Assembly (NCBI GenBank): GCA_044353505.1
Contig: JBILBU010000003.1
Location: forward strand, 44,399-108,398
DNA: 64,000 nucleotides
Direction of reading: 5' to 3'
Origin: Pollutibacter sp044353505
Lineage (GTDB): Bacteria > Bacteroidota > Bacteroidia > Chitinophagales > Chitinophagaceae
This document shows positions 25,658-34,750 of this stretch, in pieces (position 1 is the first letter of the stretch; every line of letters begins with the position of its first letter). A program made the position numbers and the translations under genes. Under the pieces are notes generated by a model, which was not told the origin of the DNA, ran no database searches, and worked only from the letters and a program-made list of their open reading frames with translations.

Positions 25658-27505
25658 CTAGTACCCCCTTACATCCTTCCCTTCAATGAAATTGATGAAC
25701 GCTTTGTTTACAACCCGATTGCCACCAGCCGTTGGATAATTTCCTGTGAAATACCAATCACCAAGGTTACCCGGACAAGCATCATGAAGGTCTTCAATGG
25801 TTTGATAAATTACTTCCACAGGCACGGTTACTTCAGGTGGCGTTATCAGTTCTGCAATTTTTGCAGAAATTTCCTGAGGCGTGAATGAAGCATATATTTG
25901 ACGAACCACATTCTCGGTGTGCAATTCATTGTTCTGTTGTAATTCTTTGCAACGTTGATATACCTTATCAAGTACATCTGACTCGTTTCTGTCTTTCAAC
26001 AAGGCCAATGCTGCTTTGAATGCAATAAAATCACCGAGCTTGCTCATGTCAATTCCATAGCAGTCGGGATACCTTATCTGAGGTGCAGAAGAGAGGATAA
26101 TAATTTTCTTTGGATGAAGTCTTGACAGCATTCTAACAATACTTTCTTTCAGCGTTGTACCACGAACAATAGAATCGTCAATTACGACAAGGGTATCAAC
26201 ATCTTTTTCAACGGTGCCATATGTAATGTCATACACGTGCTGCACCATCTCTGAACGATTGGAATCTTCTGTGATGAAGGTTCTCATTTTAACATCCTTG
26301 ATGGCAACTTTCTCAACGCGGATTTTTCTGTTGATCATTTCGGCAAGCTTCTCTTGATCAAAATCCTTATTCCAAGCCATGATGCGCTGTACCTTGATCT
26401 CATTGAGAAAATCTTCCATGCCCTTGAGTAAGCCGTAAAATGCAACTTCTGCGGTATTGGGAATGAAAGAAAAAATGGTATGCTTTAGGTCATTGTTAAT
26501 GGCCTTCAATACATTGCTGCTCAATCGATATCCAAGTCCTATTCTTTCACGATAAATCTTTTCGTCACTTCCGCGAGAAAAATAAATTCTTTCAAAACTG
26601 CAAGCACGTCTTGGCTTTGGCTCTAAAATCTGTTCGATAGACCAAGTTCCATCACCCTTCACGATTAAAGCATTGCCAGGCATCAATTCCTTGACTTCAT
26701 TTTCTGCAACATGAAAACATGTTCTGATGGCTGCCCGCTCTGATGCTGCAACAACCACTTCGTCATCTATATAGTAATAAGAAGGCCTGATGCCATAAGG
26801 ATCTCTGATCACAAAGGAATCACCATTGCCAATCAATCCACCCACATGGTAGCCCCCATCAAAATTTTTGAATGCATTTTTTAATACCCCAGCAACTGAC
26901 ATATTGCCTGGATTGGACTCGTCATCTTTTACAATAAAGTGATGAACCATTTCCATCATGGCAGCCAGATCACTGTTCTTTTGAAATTCCGCTGGCTCAA
27001 TACCCACCAATCCAAAAATCTCATCTGTATTCACAAGATTGAAATTACCCGCCAATGCGAGGTTTCTGGCAGGAATGATATCTCTTTTTATGAATGGATG
27101 ACAAAATTCAACATTATTCTTACCCTGCGTTCCATAGCGTAAATGCCCCAAAAGCAGTTCTCCCATAAAGTTGAGGTGACCCTTCATGAGTCCAGGGTGC
27201 TTGCGAATCTCTGGCTGAGACTTCTCTAATTCGTTTATTTCCTTTCCTACCTGTGCAAAAAGATCAGCAATCGCTTGAGTTGCAATACTTCTTAAACGAT
27301 GCATAAAAGGGTAGCCTGGCTCAGCATTCAGCTTGACTGCTGCAATACCTGCTCCATCCTGACCACGGTTATGCTGCTTCTCCATCAACAGATAGAGCTT
27401 ATTTAGGCCATAAAGTGCCGTACCCTTTTTTTGCTGGTAGTAGGAAAATGGTTTTCTTAATCTGATGAATGCGAGGCCGCATTCGTGCTTAATTGCATCA
27501 CTCAT
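25658..27505 (-). CDS. purF: Amidophosphoribosyltransferase (PurF), long form
   Basis: PurF makes 5-phosphoribosylamine from PRPP and glutamine, the first step of purine synthesis. The N-terminal class II glutaminase keeps C9 as nucleophile in HECGLAFIR, RGQDGAG, and HLRYGTQG; the C-terminal phosphoribosyltransferase has the PRPP loop VVIDDSIVRGTT near residue 440. At 615 residues it is about 100 longer than E. coli PurF, with most of the excess in the C-terminal half, as is usual for the Bacteroidota form. It is probably a single-gene unit, converging on the amidohydrolase genes. Confidence 0.92.
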   Translation of the reverse strand: MSDAIKHECGLAFIRLRKPFSYYQQKKGTALYGLNKLYLLMEKQHNRGQDGAGIAAVKLNAEPGYPFMHRLRSIATQAIADLFAQVGKEINELEKSQPEIRKHPGLMKGHLNFMGELLLGHLRYGTQGKNNVEFCHPFIKRDIIPARNLALAGNFNLVNTDEIFGLVGIEPAEFQKNSDLAAMMEMVHHFIVKDDESNPGNMSVAGVLKNAFKNFDGGYHVGGLIGNGDSFVIRDPYGIRPSYYYIDDEVVVAASERAAIRTCFHVAENEVKELMPGNALIVKGDGTWSIEQILEPKPRRACSFERIYFSRGSDEKIYRERIGLGYRLSSNVLKAINNDLKHTIFSFIPNTAEVAFYGLLKGMEDFLNEIKVQRIMAWNKDFDQEKLAEMINRKIRVEKVAIKDVKMRTFITEDSNRSEMVQHVYDITYGTVEKDVDTLVVIDDSIVRGTTLKESIVRMLSRLHPKKIIILSSAPQIRYPDCYGIDMSKLGDFIAFKAALALLKDRNESDVLDKVYQRCKELQQNNELHTENVVRQIYASFTPQEISAKIAELITPPEVTVPVEVIYQTIEDLHDACPGNLGDWYFTGNYPTAGGNRVVNKAFINFIEGKDVRGY

Positions 27506-27574
27506 AAATAGAAATCAGAAAATCTAAATTACACTGAATCAACAAGAACCTAAAAAATAAAATGCACATGTTTA

Positions 27575-28936
27575 TTAATTCACCGCGTAGTTAGGAAATT
27601 GCTTTCTAAGGGATTCACAATCCTGGTATTCCTTTTCCACTTTGATGTAGTAAGTAGGCAGTTTTTCTTGGAACCACTTCTCTACGACTCTTTCCTTTTT
27701 TTCCGCCAAGGCCCTTTGTGCAATTCTATCGTAATCGTCTCTCAAGTTCTCCCTATGGGGCTCTGTTTTGCGTTGCAGATAAACAATTCTTACAGCCTGC
27801 TTATCCTGCTCTTCTTTGAAGACCATAGGCTTTGAATACTCTCCTACCTTCAGATCACTTAGGTATGGGACAAGATTTTTATCAAGTTCATCGATGGTTA
27901 CAAAATTCCCGCCCTGACCACTCATGATACCTGCAGTAAACTTACTGTTTTGGTCATCACTAAATTTATCAACGGCCTCTCCAAATGCGAGCTTGCCAGC
28001 AATCAACTTCGTTCTAATTGAATCAAGTTTATCGGTAACAGCCTGAATATCCTCCGGCAAAACCTGCGGGATACGCAGTATGTGCCTGATCACAGCGTCG
28101 TCTCCATTGCGGCTAACCATCTGAATAATGTGGTAACCGAATTTAGATTTTATCACCGGGGAAACCTGGCCGTCTTTCAAGCGAAAAGCAGCATTCTTGA
28201 AATCAGGATCCCAGTCCTTTTGAGTTTTATTGATTTCATATCGGCCTCCATTCTGCTTACTTCCCGGATCTTCTGAATATAACCTGGCCATGGTCTCGAA
28301 CGATTTTTGCCCAGACTCAATCTGTCTTCTGTAATCAATCAACTCGTCTTGTGCAAATTTCTCCAATTCCCTTCCGGCCTTAGGGTGTATTACAATTTGT
28401 CCTATTACCAATTCTGTTTCGTAGAACGGTAAACTGTCTTTGGGTATTTTGTTGAAGTAATCGCGTGCCTCATTGGGGGTGATTTTAACATACTCCACAA
28501 TTTTATCTCTCATTGATTTTGCTAACCTACCCTCTTTGATGGACTTTCTAAAATCATCCTTCACCTGATAAATTGTTCTTCCAGCAATCTGTTCAAATGC
28601 TTCTTTGCCACCATACTGCATGATAAAATAACGAACACGCTGATCAAGTTCACTTTCCACTTCATCATCAGAAACTGGAAGCGAGTCTTTCTCGGCTTGC
28701 AAAATGAGCGCTTTGTCTTGCATCATACGCTCAAGCAATACGCACTGTGCATTTTCAGGAAGTTCGTTTCCTTGACGCTTCATGTCATCCATGTAGTTGA
28801 CAATATCGCTTTTGAGCACTATTTTATCCCCTACAATTGCAATGATTCTATCGGCCAGCACGCGTGCGGTCTGGGCAGTAGAAGGCAGTGCACATGCTGC
28901 AAAAAAGAAAAATATCAGTACGGCTTTCATCCTCAT
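27575..28936 (-). CDS. Periplasmic SurA-like peptidyl-prolyl isomerase
   Basis: This chaperone and isomerase helps fold outer-membrane beta-barrels. It has 453 residues: a signal peptide (VLIFFFFAACALPSTAQ), a SurA N-terminal helical domain (residues 25-165), and two parvulin-type domains starting near 174 (ELVIGQIVIHP) and 283 (DAVIRHILRIP). The parvulin motif SEDPGSKQNGG and KFGYHIIQM are clear. A second copy of surA is common in Bacteroidota. No partner gene is adjacent; the outer-membrane loci downstream are its likely clients in a general sense. The ATG at 28930 is an equal alternative start. Confidence 0.9.
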   Translation of the reverse strand: MRMKAVLIFFFFAACALPSTAQTARVLADRIIAIVGDKIVLKSDIVNYMDDMKRQGNELPENAQCVLLERMMQDKALILQAEKDSLPVSDDEVESELDQRVRYFIMQYGGKEAFEQIAGRTIYQVKDDFRKSIKEGRLAKSMRDKIVEYVKITPNEARDYFNKIPKDSLPFYETELVIGQIVIHPKAGRELEKFAQDELIDYRRQIESGQKSFETMARLYSEDPGSKQNGGRYEINKTQKDWDPDFKNAAFRLKDGQVSPVIKSKFGYHIIQMVSRNGDDAVIRHILRIPQVLPEDIQAVTDKLDSIRTKLIAGKLAFGEAVDKFSDDQNSKFTAGIMSGQGGNFVTIDELDKNLVPYLSDLKVGEYSKPMVFKEEQDKQAVRIVYLQRKTEPHRENLRDDYDRIAQRALAEKKERVVEKWFQEKLPTYYIKVEKEYQDCESLRKQFPNYAVN

Positions 28937-29023
28937 TGTAATAACCTCAAATTTGGTTTAATTCAGGATCATCTGAAGATCCTTTTACTTAAACTTTTCA
29001 TAAAATAAAATTCCTGCCTGAAA

Positions 29024-31810
29024 TTATAATGTTCGCTTCACTTCATTTTCCTCAAACGCCTCAATTACATCACCAACTCGTATGTTGTCATAGTTCTTAA
29101 CAGTAAGTCCGCACTCCATACCTGCTGAAACTTCTTTTGCGTCGTCTTTATAACGTTTCAAGCTGCCCAATTCAGCACTCTGTCCTTCGCCTTTTGGATA
29201 CTCAACAATACCGTCTCTGATGACACGAATTTTGCTGTTTCGGGCAATTTTACCATCAAGCACATAACATCCGGCAACAGTTGCCTTATCAAATTTATAT
29301 ACTTCACGTATCTCAACGTTTGCAACAATTTTCTCTTCAATCTTAGGCTCAAGCATACCTTCCATCGCGCTCTTGATTTCCTCAATTGCGTTATAGATAA
29401 TTGAATACAACTTGATCTGTACACCTTCACCTTCGGCAATTTTATTCGCCTGCATTGATGGCCTTACGTTAAAGCCGACAATAATGGCATCGGATGCTGT
29501 AGCGAGCAATACATCACTTTCTGTGATTTGTCCCACTGCCTTATGCACCACCTTGATGGCAATTTCTTGTGTTGACAGTTTCTGCAATGAGTCACTAAGT
29601 GCTTCAACAGAACCATCCACATCACCTTTAATAATGATATTAAGTTCTTTGAAGTTTCCAAGTGCCAAACGCCTTCCAATCTCATCCAACGTGATATGCT
29701 TTTTAGTCCGGATACCCTGCTCACGCATAATCTGCGCACGCCTGGTAGCAATCTCTTTTGCATCTGATTCGTCTTCATAGACCTTGAACTTCTCACCGGC
29801 TTGAGGCGCGCCATTAAGTCCAAGTATCAATACAGGAGATGATGGCGGGATTTCATCTACCCGATTATTCCGCTCATTCATCATGGCCTTAACCCTACCA
29901 AAATACTGTCCGCTTACCACAAGATCACCTTGGTGCAAAGTTCCGTTTTGAACAAGGATGGTGGCCACATAACCACGTCCTTTATCCAGTGTTGCTTCGA
30001 TAACAGTTCCGGAAGCATCTTTTTCAGGATTTGCTTTCAGGTCAAGCAATTCAGCTTCAAGCAATATTTTTTCAAGAAGTTTATCAATGTTAAGTCCTGT
30101 CTTAGCCACGATTTCCTGGCTTTGGAATTTGCCCCCCCATTCTTCTACAAGAATATTCATACCAGAGAGCTGCTCATATATTTTTTGAGGATTGGCCCCG
30201 TCTTTATCGATCTTATTGATTGCGAAGATCATTGGCACACCTGCTGCCTGAGCGTGGCTGATGGCCTCTTTTGTTTGAGGCATCACCGCATCGTCTGCAG
30301 CAATTACAATCACAGCCAAATCGGTAACCTTTGCACCACGTGCACGCATTGCGGTGAATGCCTCGTGACCAGGAGTATCCAAGAAAGTAATTGACTTACC
30401 TGATGCGAGATCTACATGGTATGCACCGATGTGCTGTGTAATACCCCCTGCTTCACCTGCTACCACATTGGCATTACGGATATAGTCAAGTAAAGATGTT
30501 TTACCATGATCTACGTGTCCCATGATGGTAACAATAGGTGCGCGTGGAAGTAGATCTTCGATTTTATCAGCCTCCTCTTCCTCCTCCATCTCCATTTGCT
30601 TCTCCATATCGATGAACTCAACCTCATAGCCAAACTCACCTGCAACGAGTTCAATCACTTCTGCGTCAAGACGCTGGTTGATGGATACCATGATGCCTAG
30701 GCTCATACATTTTCCGATAATTTCGGCAAAGTTTACATCCAATAAGCTAGCCAACTCACTTACACTGATAAATTCTGTTAGCTGGATTTTTTCTTCCGGT
30801 TCACCTTCAGCACCCGCTTCTATTTCTTCGCGTTTCAAACGACGAAGTTTTGATTTGGTGATCTTGGCTTTCGAACCGCCACCGCCAGACAGTTTGGCCT
30901 GTGTTTCCTTGATCTTATTTTGAATTTCCTTTTCGTCTATCTCCTTCACCTCACCACGCCTGACCATCCTTGGACCACCAACACGTGGACCGGTTGATCG
31001 TTGGCCAGCAGGAGCAGGGGCACCCCCTTTTTGAATTAAGGGCTTGAGCCGATCCGACTCTTTTTTCTCAATAGGAATTCGTTTACGCTTTCTTTTTTCG
31101 TCTGCAGTTCTCCCCTTTTCTTCGGTATCGGGCGCCAAGTCAATCTTGCCAACTACTTTAGTGCCCTCTAATTCTGGCGCATCAATCTTCATCATTTCCA
31201 CCTCAACAGGCTTTGCTGATGATGACGGCTCAACTACAACTGGCTCAACTACAGGCTCTGCAGCAGATTTTGCTCCCTTCTTTTTGGTAGTTCCTTTTTT
31301 GGGGCGCGTTGAAGAATCTATAGCATCCAAATCAATCTTGTCAAGTACTTTCGGACCATTCAGCTCAGGTGCCTCAATCTTCATGTGATCAGGCTCTGAT
31401 GCAGGAGCAACTTCTACCTTCACCTGTTCTACTACAATCTCAGGAACAGCAACTACCTCAGGTACTGGAGCTACTACAGGAGCAGCTACTACCTCAGCAA
31501 CAACTTCCTCTTCGGCAGGCTTTTTAGCACTCTTTCCTTTTTTAAAAACTATCTCCTCCTCATCCTTTTTCTTCTTTCCCTCACCAGTTGACCCCTTTGG
31601 TATTTCAATGGCATCACTCTTGGCTTTTGTAGCCTTATCAGATGAAAATTCCTGCTGAAGACAATAGTACATTGGCTCCGTTAGCTTCGAAGTAGGCTTC
31701 AGATCATCTTTACTGAATCCTTTGCTTACAAGAAAATCAACCAACGTATCCTTACCGATGTTGAACTCCTTGGCCGCAGCCATTAACCTGGGTGTATTTA
31801 ATTCTGACAT
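29024..31810 (-). CDS. infB: Translation initiation factor IF-2
   Basis: IF-2 delivers fMet-tRNA to the ribosome. Its length is 928 residues. The GTPase domain begins near residue 430 with GHVDHGKTS (G1), followed by DTPGHEAF (G3) and NKID (G4). The N-terminal 330 residues are low complexity, rich in Ala, Glu, Lys and Val, and contain the motif APELNGPKVLDKIDL near 145 and again as APELEGTKVVGKIDL near 210. This internal duplication is a feature of Bacteroidota IF-2. It is the third gene of the rimP-nusA-infB operon (54 bp after nusA). Confidence 0.97.
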   Translation of the reverse strand: MSELNTPRLMAAAKEFNIGKDTLVDFLVSKGFSKDDLKPTSKLTEPMYYCLQQEFSSDKATKAKSDAIEIPKGSTGEGKKKKDEEEIVFKKGKSAKKPAEEEVVAEVVAAPVVAPVPEVVAVPEIVVEQVKVEVAPASEPDHMKIEAPELNGPKVLDKIDLDAIDSSTRPKKGTTKKKGAKSAAEPVVEPVVVEPSSSAKPVEVEMMKIDAPELEGTKVVGKIDLAPDTEEKGRTADEKRKRKRIPIEKKESDRLKPLIQKGGAPAPAGQRSTGPRVGGPRMVRRGEVKEIDEKEIQNKIKETQAKLSGGGGSKAKITKSKLRRLKREEIEAGAEGEPEEKIQLTEFISVSELASLLDVNFAEIIGKCMSLGIMVSINQRLDAEVIELVAGEFGYEVEFIDMEKQMEMEEEEEADKIEDLLPRAPIVTIMGHVDHGKTSLLDYIRNANVVAGEAGGITQHIGAYHVDLASGKSITFLDTPGHEAFTAMRARGAKVTDLAVIVIAADDAVMPQTKEAISHAQAAGVPMIFAINKIDKDGANPQKIYEQLSGMNILVEEWGGKFQSQEIVAKTGLNIDKLLEKILLEAELLDLKANPEKDASGTVIEATLDKGRGYVATILVQNGTLHQGDLVVSGQYFGRVKAMMNERNNRVDEIPPSSPVLILGLNGAPQAGEKFKVYEDESDAKEIATRRAQIMREQGIRTKKHITLDEIGRRLALGNFKELNIIIKGDVDGSVEALSDSLQKLSTQEIAIKVVHKAVGQITESDVLLATASDAIIVGFNVRPSMQANKIAEGEGVQIKLYSIIYNAIEEIKSAMEGMLEPKIEEKIVANVEIREVYKFDKATVAGCYVLDGKIARNSKIRVIRDGIVEYPKGEGQSAELGSLKRYKDDAKEVSAGMECGLTVKNYDNIRVGDVIEAFEENEVKRTL

Positions 31811-31864
31811 TTATCCTCCTTAAGCTTTAATGCTCTTTCTATTTAAATATGTTATCGCTATCAA

Positions 31865-33112
31865 TTAATCCTTTTCAAACTCAGCCCTGAGGATATCACG
31901 CACCTCGTCGATGGTCTCTTTTTCAAGATCCGTCCTGCGTTCAAGCTCAGTAGCAGTAAGGTCGAGTACACTGCGTGCAGTATCACAACCAATGCGCTTA
32001 AGCTGCTCAATAATCCATGGCTCGATCTCATCTGTAAATTCATCAAGATCGATGTCGTATTCGGCCATTTCGCCTTCATTATCTCTGTACACATCAATAT
32101 TGAATCCTGTAAGATCTTCGGCAAGTTTAATATTCACACCCCTTTTACCAATGGCAAGGGATACCTGATCAGGCGCAACAAAAACTTCAGCACGCTTGCC
32201 TTCATTATCGATATTCATGCGTGTGATTTTTGAAGGTGTCAATGAACGCTGAATCAATAATTGAATATTGTTAGTGAAATTGATCACATCAATATTCTCA
32301 TTTTTCAATTCGCGAACAATACCATGAATACGGCTTCCTTTCATTCCAACACAAGCACCAACAGGATCGATGCGGTCGTCATAGCTTTCAACAGCCACCT
32401 TAGCACGTTCACCTGGCTCGCGTACAATCTTTTTGATGACGATCAGTCCGTCAAATATCTCCGGAACCTCTATCTCCAATAGCTTGGCCAAAAAGGAAGG
32501 ATGGGTTCTTGAAAGAATGATTACTGGTACATTATTTTTCAACTCAACCTGCTTAATCACAGAACGAATGCTTTCTCCCTTCTTGAAATAGTCTGACGGG
32601 ATCTGCTCTGTCTTAGGAAGAATCAACTCATTGCCATCTTCATCAATGAGTAACACTTCTTTCTTCCATACCTGATATACTTCTGCGCTGATGATCTCAC
32701 CAACACGGTCGCCATATTTCTTTACCAAGGCATTCTTCTTCAGGTCTCCAATACGACTGGCCAATGTTTGCTTTGCAGCAAGGATGGCGCGTCGACCGAA
32801 ATCCATGATATCGACTTCCTCATACAATTCTTCACCAACTTCAAAATCAGGTTCGATTTTCACGGCCTCGCTGTATTCGATTTCCATGAGTGGGTTTTCA
32901 ACTGCGCCGTCTTCAACAATCATGCGGTGACGCACGATTTCAAGATCGCCCTTCTCAGTATTAACGATTACGTCGAAACTCTCATCCGATCCATATTTCT
33001 TACGAAGCAACGTCTTGAACACATCCTCAAGCACTTTCATGAGTGTGGGACGATCGATATTCTCCGCATCCTTAAAGTCCTGGAATGATTCAATTAGATT
33101 GATACTTGCCAT
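31865..33112 (-). CDS. nusA: Transcription termination/antitermination factor NusA
   Basis: NusA binds RNA polymerase and nascent RNA and modulates pausing, termination and antitermination. It has 415 residues: an N-terminal polymerase-binding domain, an S1 domain (about 130-200), and two KH domains with GSRIHGIVREL and IGKRGVNIKLA. It lacks the two extra C-terminal repeats of the E. coli protein and instead ends with a short helix-hairpin-helix part (RIGCDTARSVLD). It lies 33 bp after rimP. Its level may be fed back through the leader hairpin at 33632-33655. Confidence 0.96.
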   Translation of the reverse strand: MASINLIESFQDFKDAENIDRPTLMKVLEDVFKTLLRKKYGSDESFDVIVNTEKGDLEIVRHRMIVEDGAVENPLMEIEYSEAVKIEPDFEVGEELYEEVDIMDFGRRAILAAKQTLASRIGDLKKNALVKKYGDRVGEIISAEVYQVWKKEVLLIDEDGNELILPKTEQIPSDYFKKGESIRSVIKQVELKNNVPVIILSRTHPSFLAKLLEIEVPEIFDGLIVIKKIVREPGERAKVAVESYDDRIDPVGACVGMKGSRIHGIVRELKNENIDVINFTNNIQLLIQRSLTPSKITRMNIDNEGKRAEVFVAPDQVSLAIGKRGVNIKLAEDLTGFNIDVYRDNEGEMAEYDIDLDEFTDEIEPWIIEQLKRIGCDTARSVLDLTATELERRTDLEKETIDEVRDILRAEFEKD

Positions 33113-33145
33113 AACATATCCATTTATTGTTCTTATATTTTATTG

Positions 33146-33616
33146 TTAGAATACTATTTTAACTGTTGTCGATTTAATTGCATCGAAAGGAAGAACATGT
33201 GCAATGATTTCTTTTTTCTTGCCTTTTCCTTTTTCCTCCTCAAGTTCAATTCTTTCATTGTCGGCAGCAATAAGCTTGCCTTCAATGGTTATCCCTTCTT
33301 TCAATTCAACCTCTACCAACCGTCCGATATTTTTGATGTATTGGCGATGCATAGATAAAGGCTCTTCAATTCCAGGCGATGATACCACCAGTCCAAAACT
33401 GCCATCCTCGTATAGTGCGGTTTCCACCATCTGCTTGTAAAGGGCTCTGTTTAATTTGACACATTTTTCTATTGTTACGCCAGCATCACCATCTACAAAA
33501 ACACTGATGTTGTTGATTGGCCTGACACTTACCGTAACCAGAAAATACTGTGGTTCGGCCAGAAGGAGTTCCTCAACCATTCGCCTTACCTCTTGTATTT
33601 TTTCCTCTGTTGTCAT
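33146..33616 (-). CDS. rimP: Ribosome maturation factor RimP
   Basis: RimP is needed for maturation of the 30S subunit. The protein has 156 residues from the ATG at 33616. The longer open frame upstream (to 33808) is not used: it runs through the promoter and hairpin. Family features are the N-terminal VTVSVRPINNISVFVDGD segment, VSSPGIEEPLS, and IGRLVEVELKEG. It is the first gene of the operon with nusA and infB. Confidence 0.94.
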   Translation of the reverse strand: MTTEEKIQEVRRMVEELLLAEPQYFLVTVSVRPINNISVFVDGDAGVTIEKCVKLNRALYKQMVETALYEDGSFGLVVSSPGIEEPLSMHRQYIKNIGRLVEVELKEGITIEGKLIAADNERIELEEEKGKGKKKEIIAHVLPFDAIKSTTVKIVF

Positions 33617-33631
33617 ATTCCGTGAAATAAA

Positions 33632-33655
33632 GAAGGGAACGGCACCGTTCCCTTC
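33632..33655 (-). terminator. Terminator-like hairpin in the rimP leader (candidate attenuator)
   Basis: On the minus strand GAAGGGAACGG and CCGTTCCCTTC pair over 11 bp around a two-base centre (in practice a 10-bp stem with a four-base loop). TTTATTT follows at once. The hairpin ends 15 bases before the rimP ATG and lies wholly inside the transcript from the promoter at 33705-33674. Confidence 0.75.
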
Positions 33656-33673
33656 ATCTGTTTCATTCAGATA

Positions 33674-33705
33674 CAAATATAGGCCATTTGCCAGAAATTG
33701 CCAAA
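33674..33705 (-). promoter_or_regulatory. Promoter of rimP-nusA-infB
   Basis: On the minus strand TTTG (33705-33702) is followed after 20 bases by TATATTTG (33681-33674). Both boxes match the Bacteroidota consensus exactly. The predicted 5' leader is about 50 bases. Confidence 0.7.
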
Positions 33706-33877
33706 TTCTACAGGGGAAACAGTCATATAGGAACCAATGCATGCCAACGCAAAAAATTAGGCAGTTGCTGGTTGGATTCACTGTAGGCAACAAGAAAACC
33801 AATGTCATGAAATAGAATGACCAAGATCATCAGGCCAAATGCTTAATCCTTTAACTTTACCCCAATAACAAACTCCC

Positions 33878-34246
33878 ATGTCTTCCAACGAAAACCTTCA
33901 TGACTTTTACAAGGAGAACAGAAAGCTAATCACAGAATACCTTGAAACCAGGGTGGAAATTATTCGACTAAAGGCCATTGCAACACTTGCCCGCACCTTG
34001 AGTATGCTGATTCTGGTGACCCTGATCAGCTTTATGGTATTGTTTTTTCTGCTTTTTCTGGTGATTTCATTTTCCTGGTACATCGCTAGCAAGACCGGCA
34101 GCGCATCAATTGGTTTCCTTAGTGGCGGTGGCATTTTTCTGCTGATTATGTTTATCTGCATAATATTTAGAAAACCATTATTTCTTAACCCCCTCATCAG
34201 GTTGTTTATTCAAACATCAACCCAGGAAGAAGAGGACGACTACTAA
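33878..34246 (+). CDS. Phage-holin-superfamily-like (DUF1469) membrane protein
   Basis: This 122-residue protein has a charged N-terminal helix (residues 1-35) and two membrane helices (about 38-65 and 75-98) with a GSASIGFLSGGG turn between them. The pattern fits the putative holin-X/DUF1469 group. Despite its name, the group is mostly found as housekeeping membrane proteins in Bacteroidota and not in phages; no phage genes are near. A TAACTTTA promoter-like box lies 19 bp before the ATG. It overlaps nothing and is followed after 4 bp by a small gene. Confidence 0.75.
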   Translation: MSSNENLHDFYKENRKLITEYLETRVEIIRLKAIATLARTLSMLILVTLISFMVLFFLLFLVISFSWYIASKTGSASIGFLSGGGIFLLIMFICIIFRKPLFLNPLIRLFIQTSTQEEEDDY

Positions 34247-34250
34247 TACC

Positions 34251-34538
34251 ATGGGCAGGGCAATCCGAAATATTCAGTCACTCAACAGGTCAATCCAAGA
34301 ACTGCGTAACAAACAGGCTACGTTGGAGTCCAAAATGGATGAAAACTTTCAAGAATTGAAAGGCAACTATTTCAGCATGACCTTAAATTCTATGTTTGGC
34401 AGCAAAAAGAGCCAGACCAATTTTTGGGCGGATACAGCCACCCGGATCATGGAAAGCGAAAAACTACAACAAGGTGTAGGATCGCTGATCTCCAAATTGG
34501 CTGATAAGCTAGGAGAAGCGATACATTCAAAAAAATAG
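34251..34538 (+). CDS. Small hypothetical protein, predicted coiled-coil
   Basis: This 95-residue protein has a helical, coiled-coil-like N-terminus (IQELRNKQATLESKMDENFQ) and an amphipathic C-terminus. It has no membrane segment or signal. It lies 4 bp after the DUF1469-like gene and is almost surely cotranscribed with it. Genes of this size and place often accompany DUF1469 genes in this group. I know no function. Confidence 0.65.
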   Translation: MGRAIRNIQSLNRSIQELRNKQATLESKMDENFQELKGNYFSMTLNSMFGSKKSQTNFWADTATRIMESEKLQQGVGSLISKLADKLGEAIHSKK

Positions 34539-34543
34539 CCTCG

Positions 34544-34561
34544 CCCGATTCGGGAGACAAG
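34544..34561. repeat. Dispersed palindromic repeat, copy 2
   Basis: CCCGATTCGGGAGACAAG is the reverse complement of 18759-18776. Short GGGACAAG-type units follow, like those after msrB. Confidence 0.75.
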
Positions 34562-34618
34562 GGACAAAGGTACTAGGGACAAGCGACAAGGTAATAAAAC
34601 TCAACTTTCTAAACTGGC

Positions 34619-34636
34619 CCCCGATAGCTATCGGGG
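34619..34636. repeat. 18-bp perfect palindrome
   Basis: CCCCGATAGCTATCGGGG is a perfect 18-bp palindrome with flanking partial GGCC ends. It lies between the small coiled-coil gene and the periodic repeat at 34641. Confidence 0.85.
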
Positions 34637-34640
34637 CCAC

Positions 34641-34724
34641 TCAACTTCTCTCAACCTCTCTCAACTTCTCTCAACCTCTCTAAACCTCTCTCAACCTCTC
34701 TAAACTTCCCTTAACTTTCTCAAC
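34641..34724. repeat. 10-bp tandem periodic repeat
   Basis: About eight units of T(C/A)AAC(C/T)TCTC follow each other with an exact 10-bp period before DUF4834. Related units lie at 60631-60668 and, with a 9-bp period, at 8608-8718. Confidence 0.85.
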
Positions 34725-34750
34725 AGGCCACAAAGTCATAACTTTACAAT

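Noticed and set aside
28967..28982. GGATC/GATCC hairpin between infB and surA as terminator
   Set aside because: The stem is only five pairs and has no T-run on the minus strand.
29464..29823. Long frames inside infB and other genes on both strands
   Set aside because: They shadow strongly conserved genes and have no domain signature of their own.
33617..33808. Longer rimP N-terminus
   Set aside because: It runs through the promoter and the hairpin, and RimP homologues start at the ATG at 33616.
33878..34246. DUF1469-like protein as evidence of a prophage
   Set aside because: No lysin, capsid, integrase or terminase gene is near, and the family is general in Bacteroidota.
34641..34724. Tandem repeat as a possible CRISPR array
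   Set aside because: The unit is only 10 bp with no unique spacers and no cas genes nearby.
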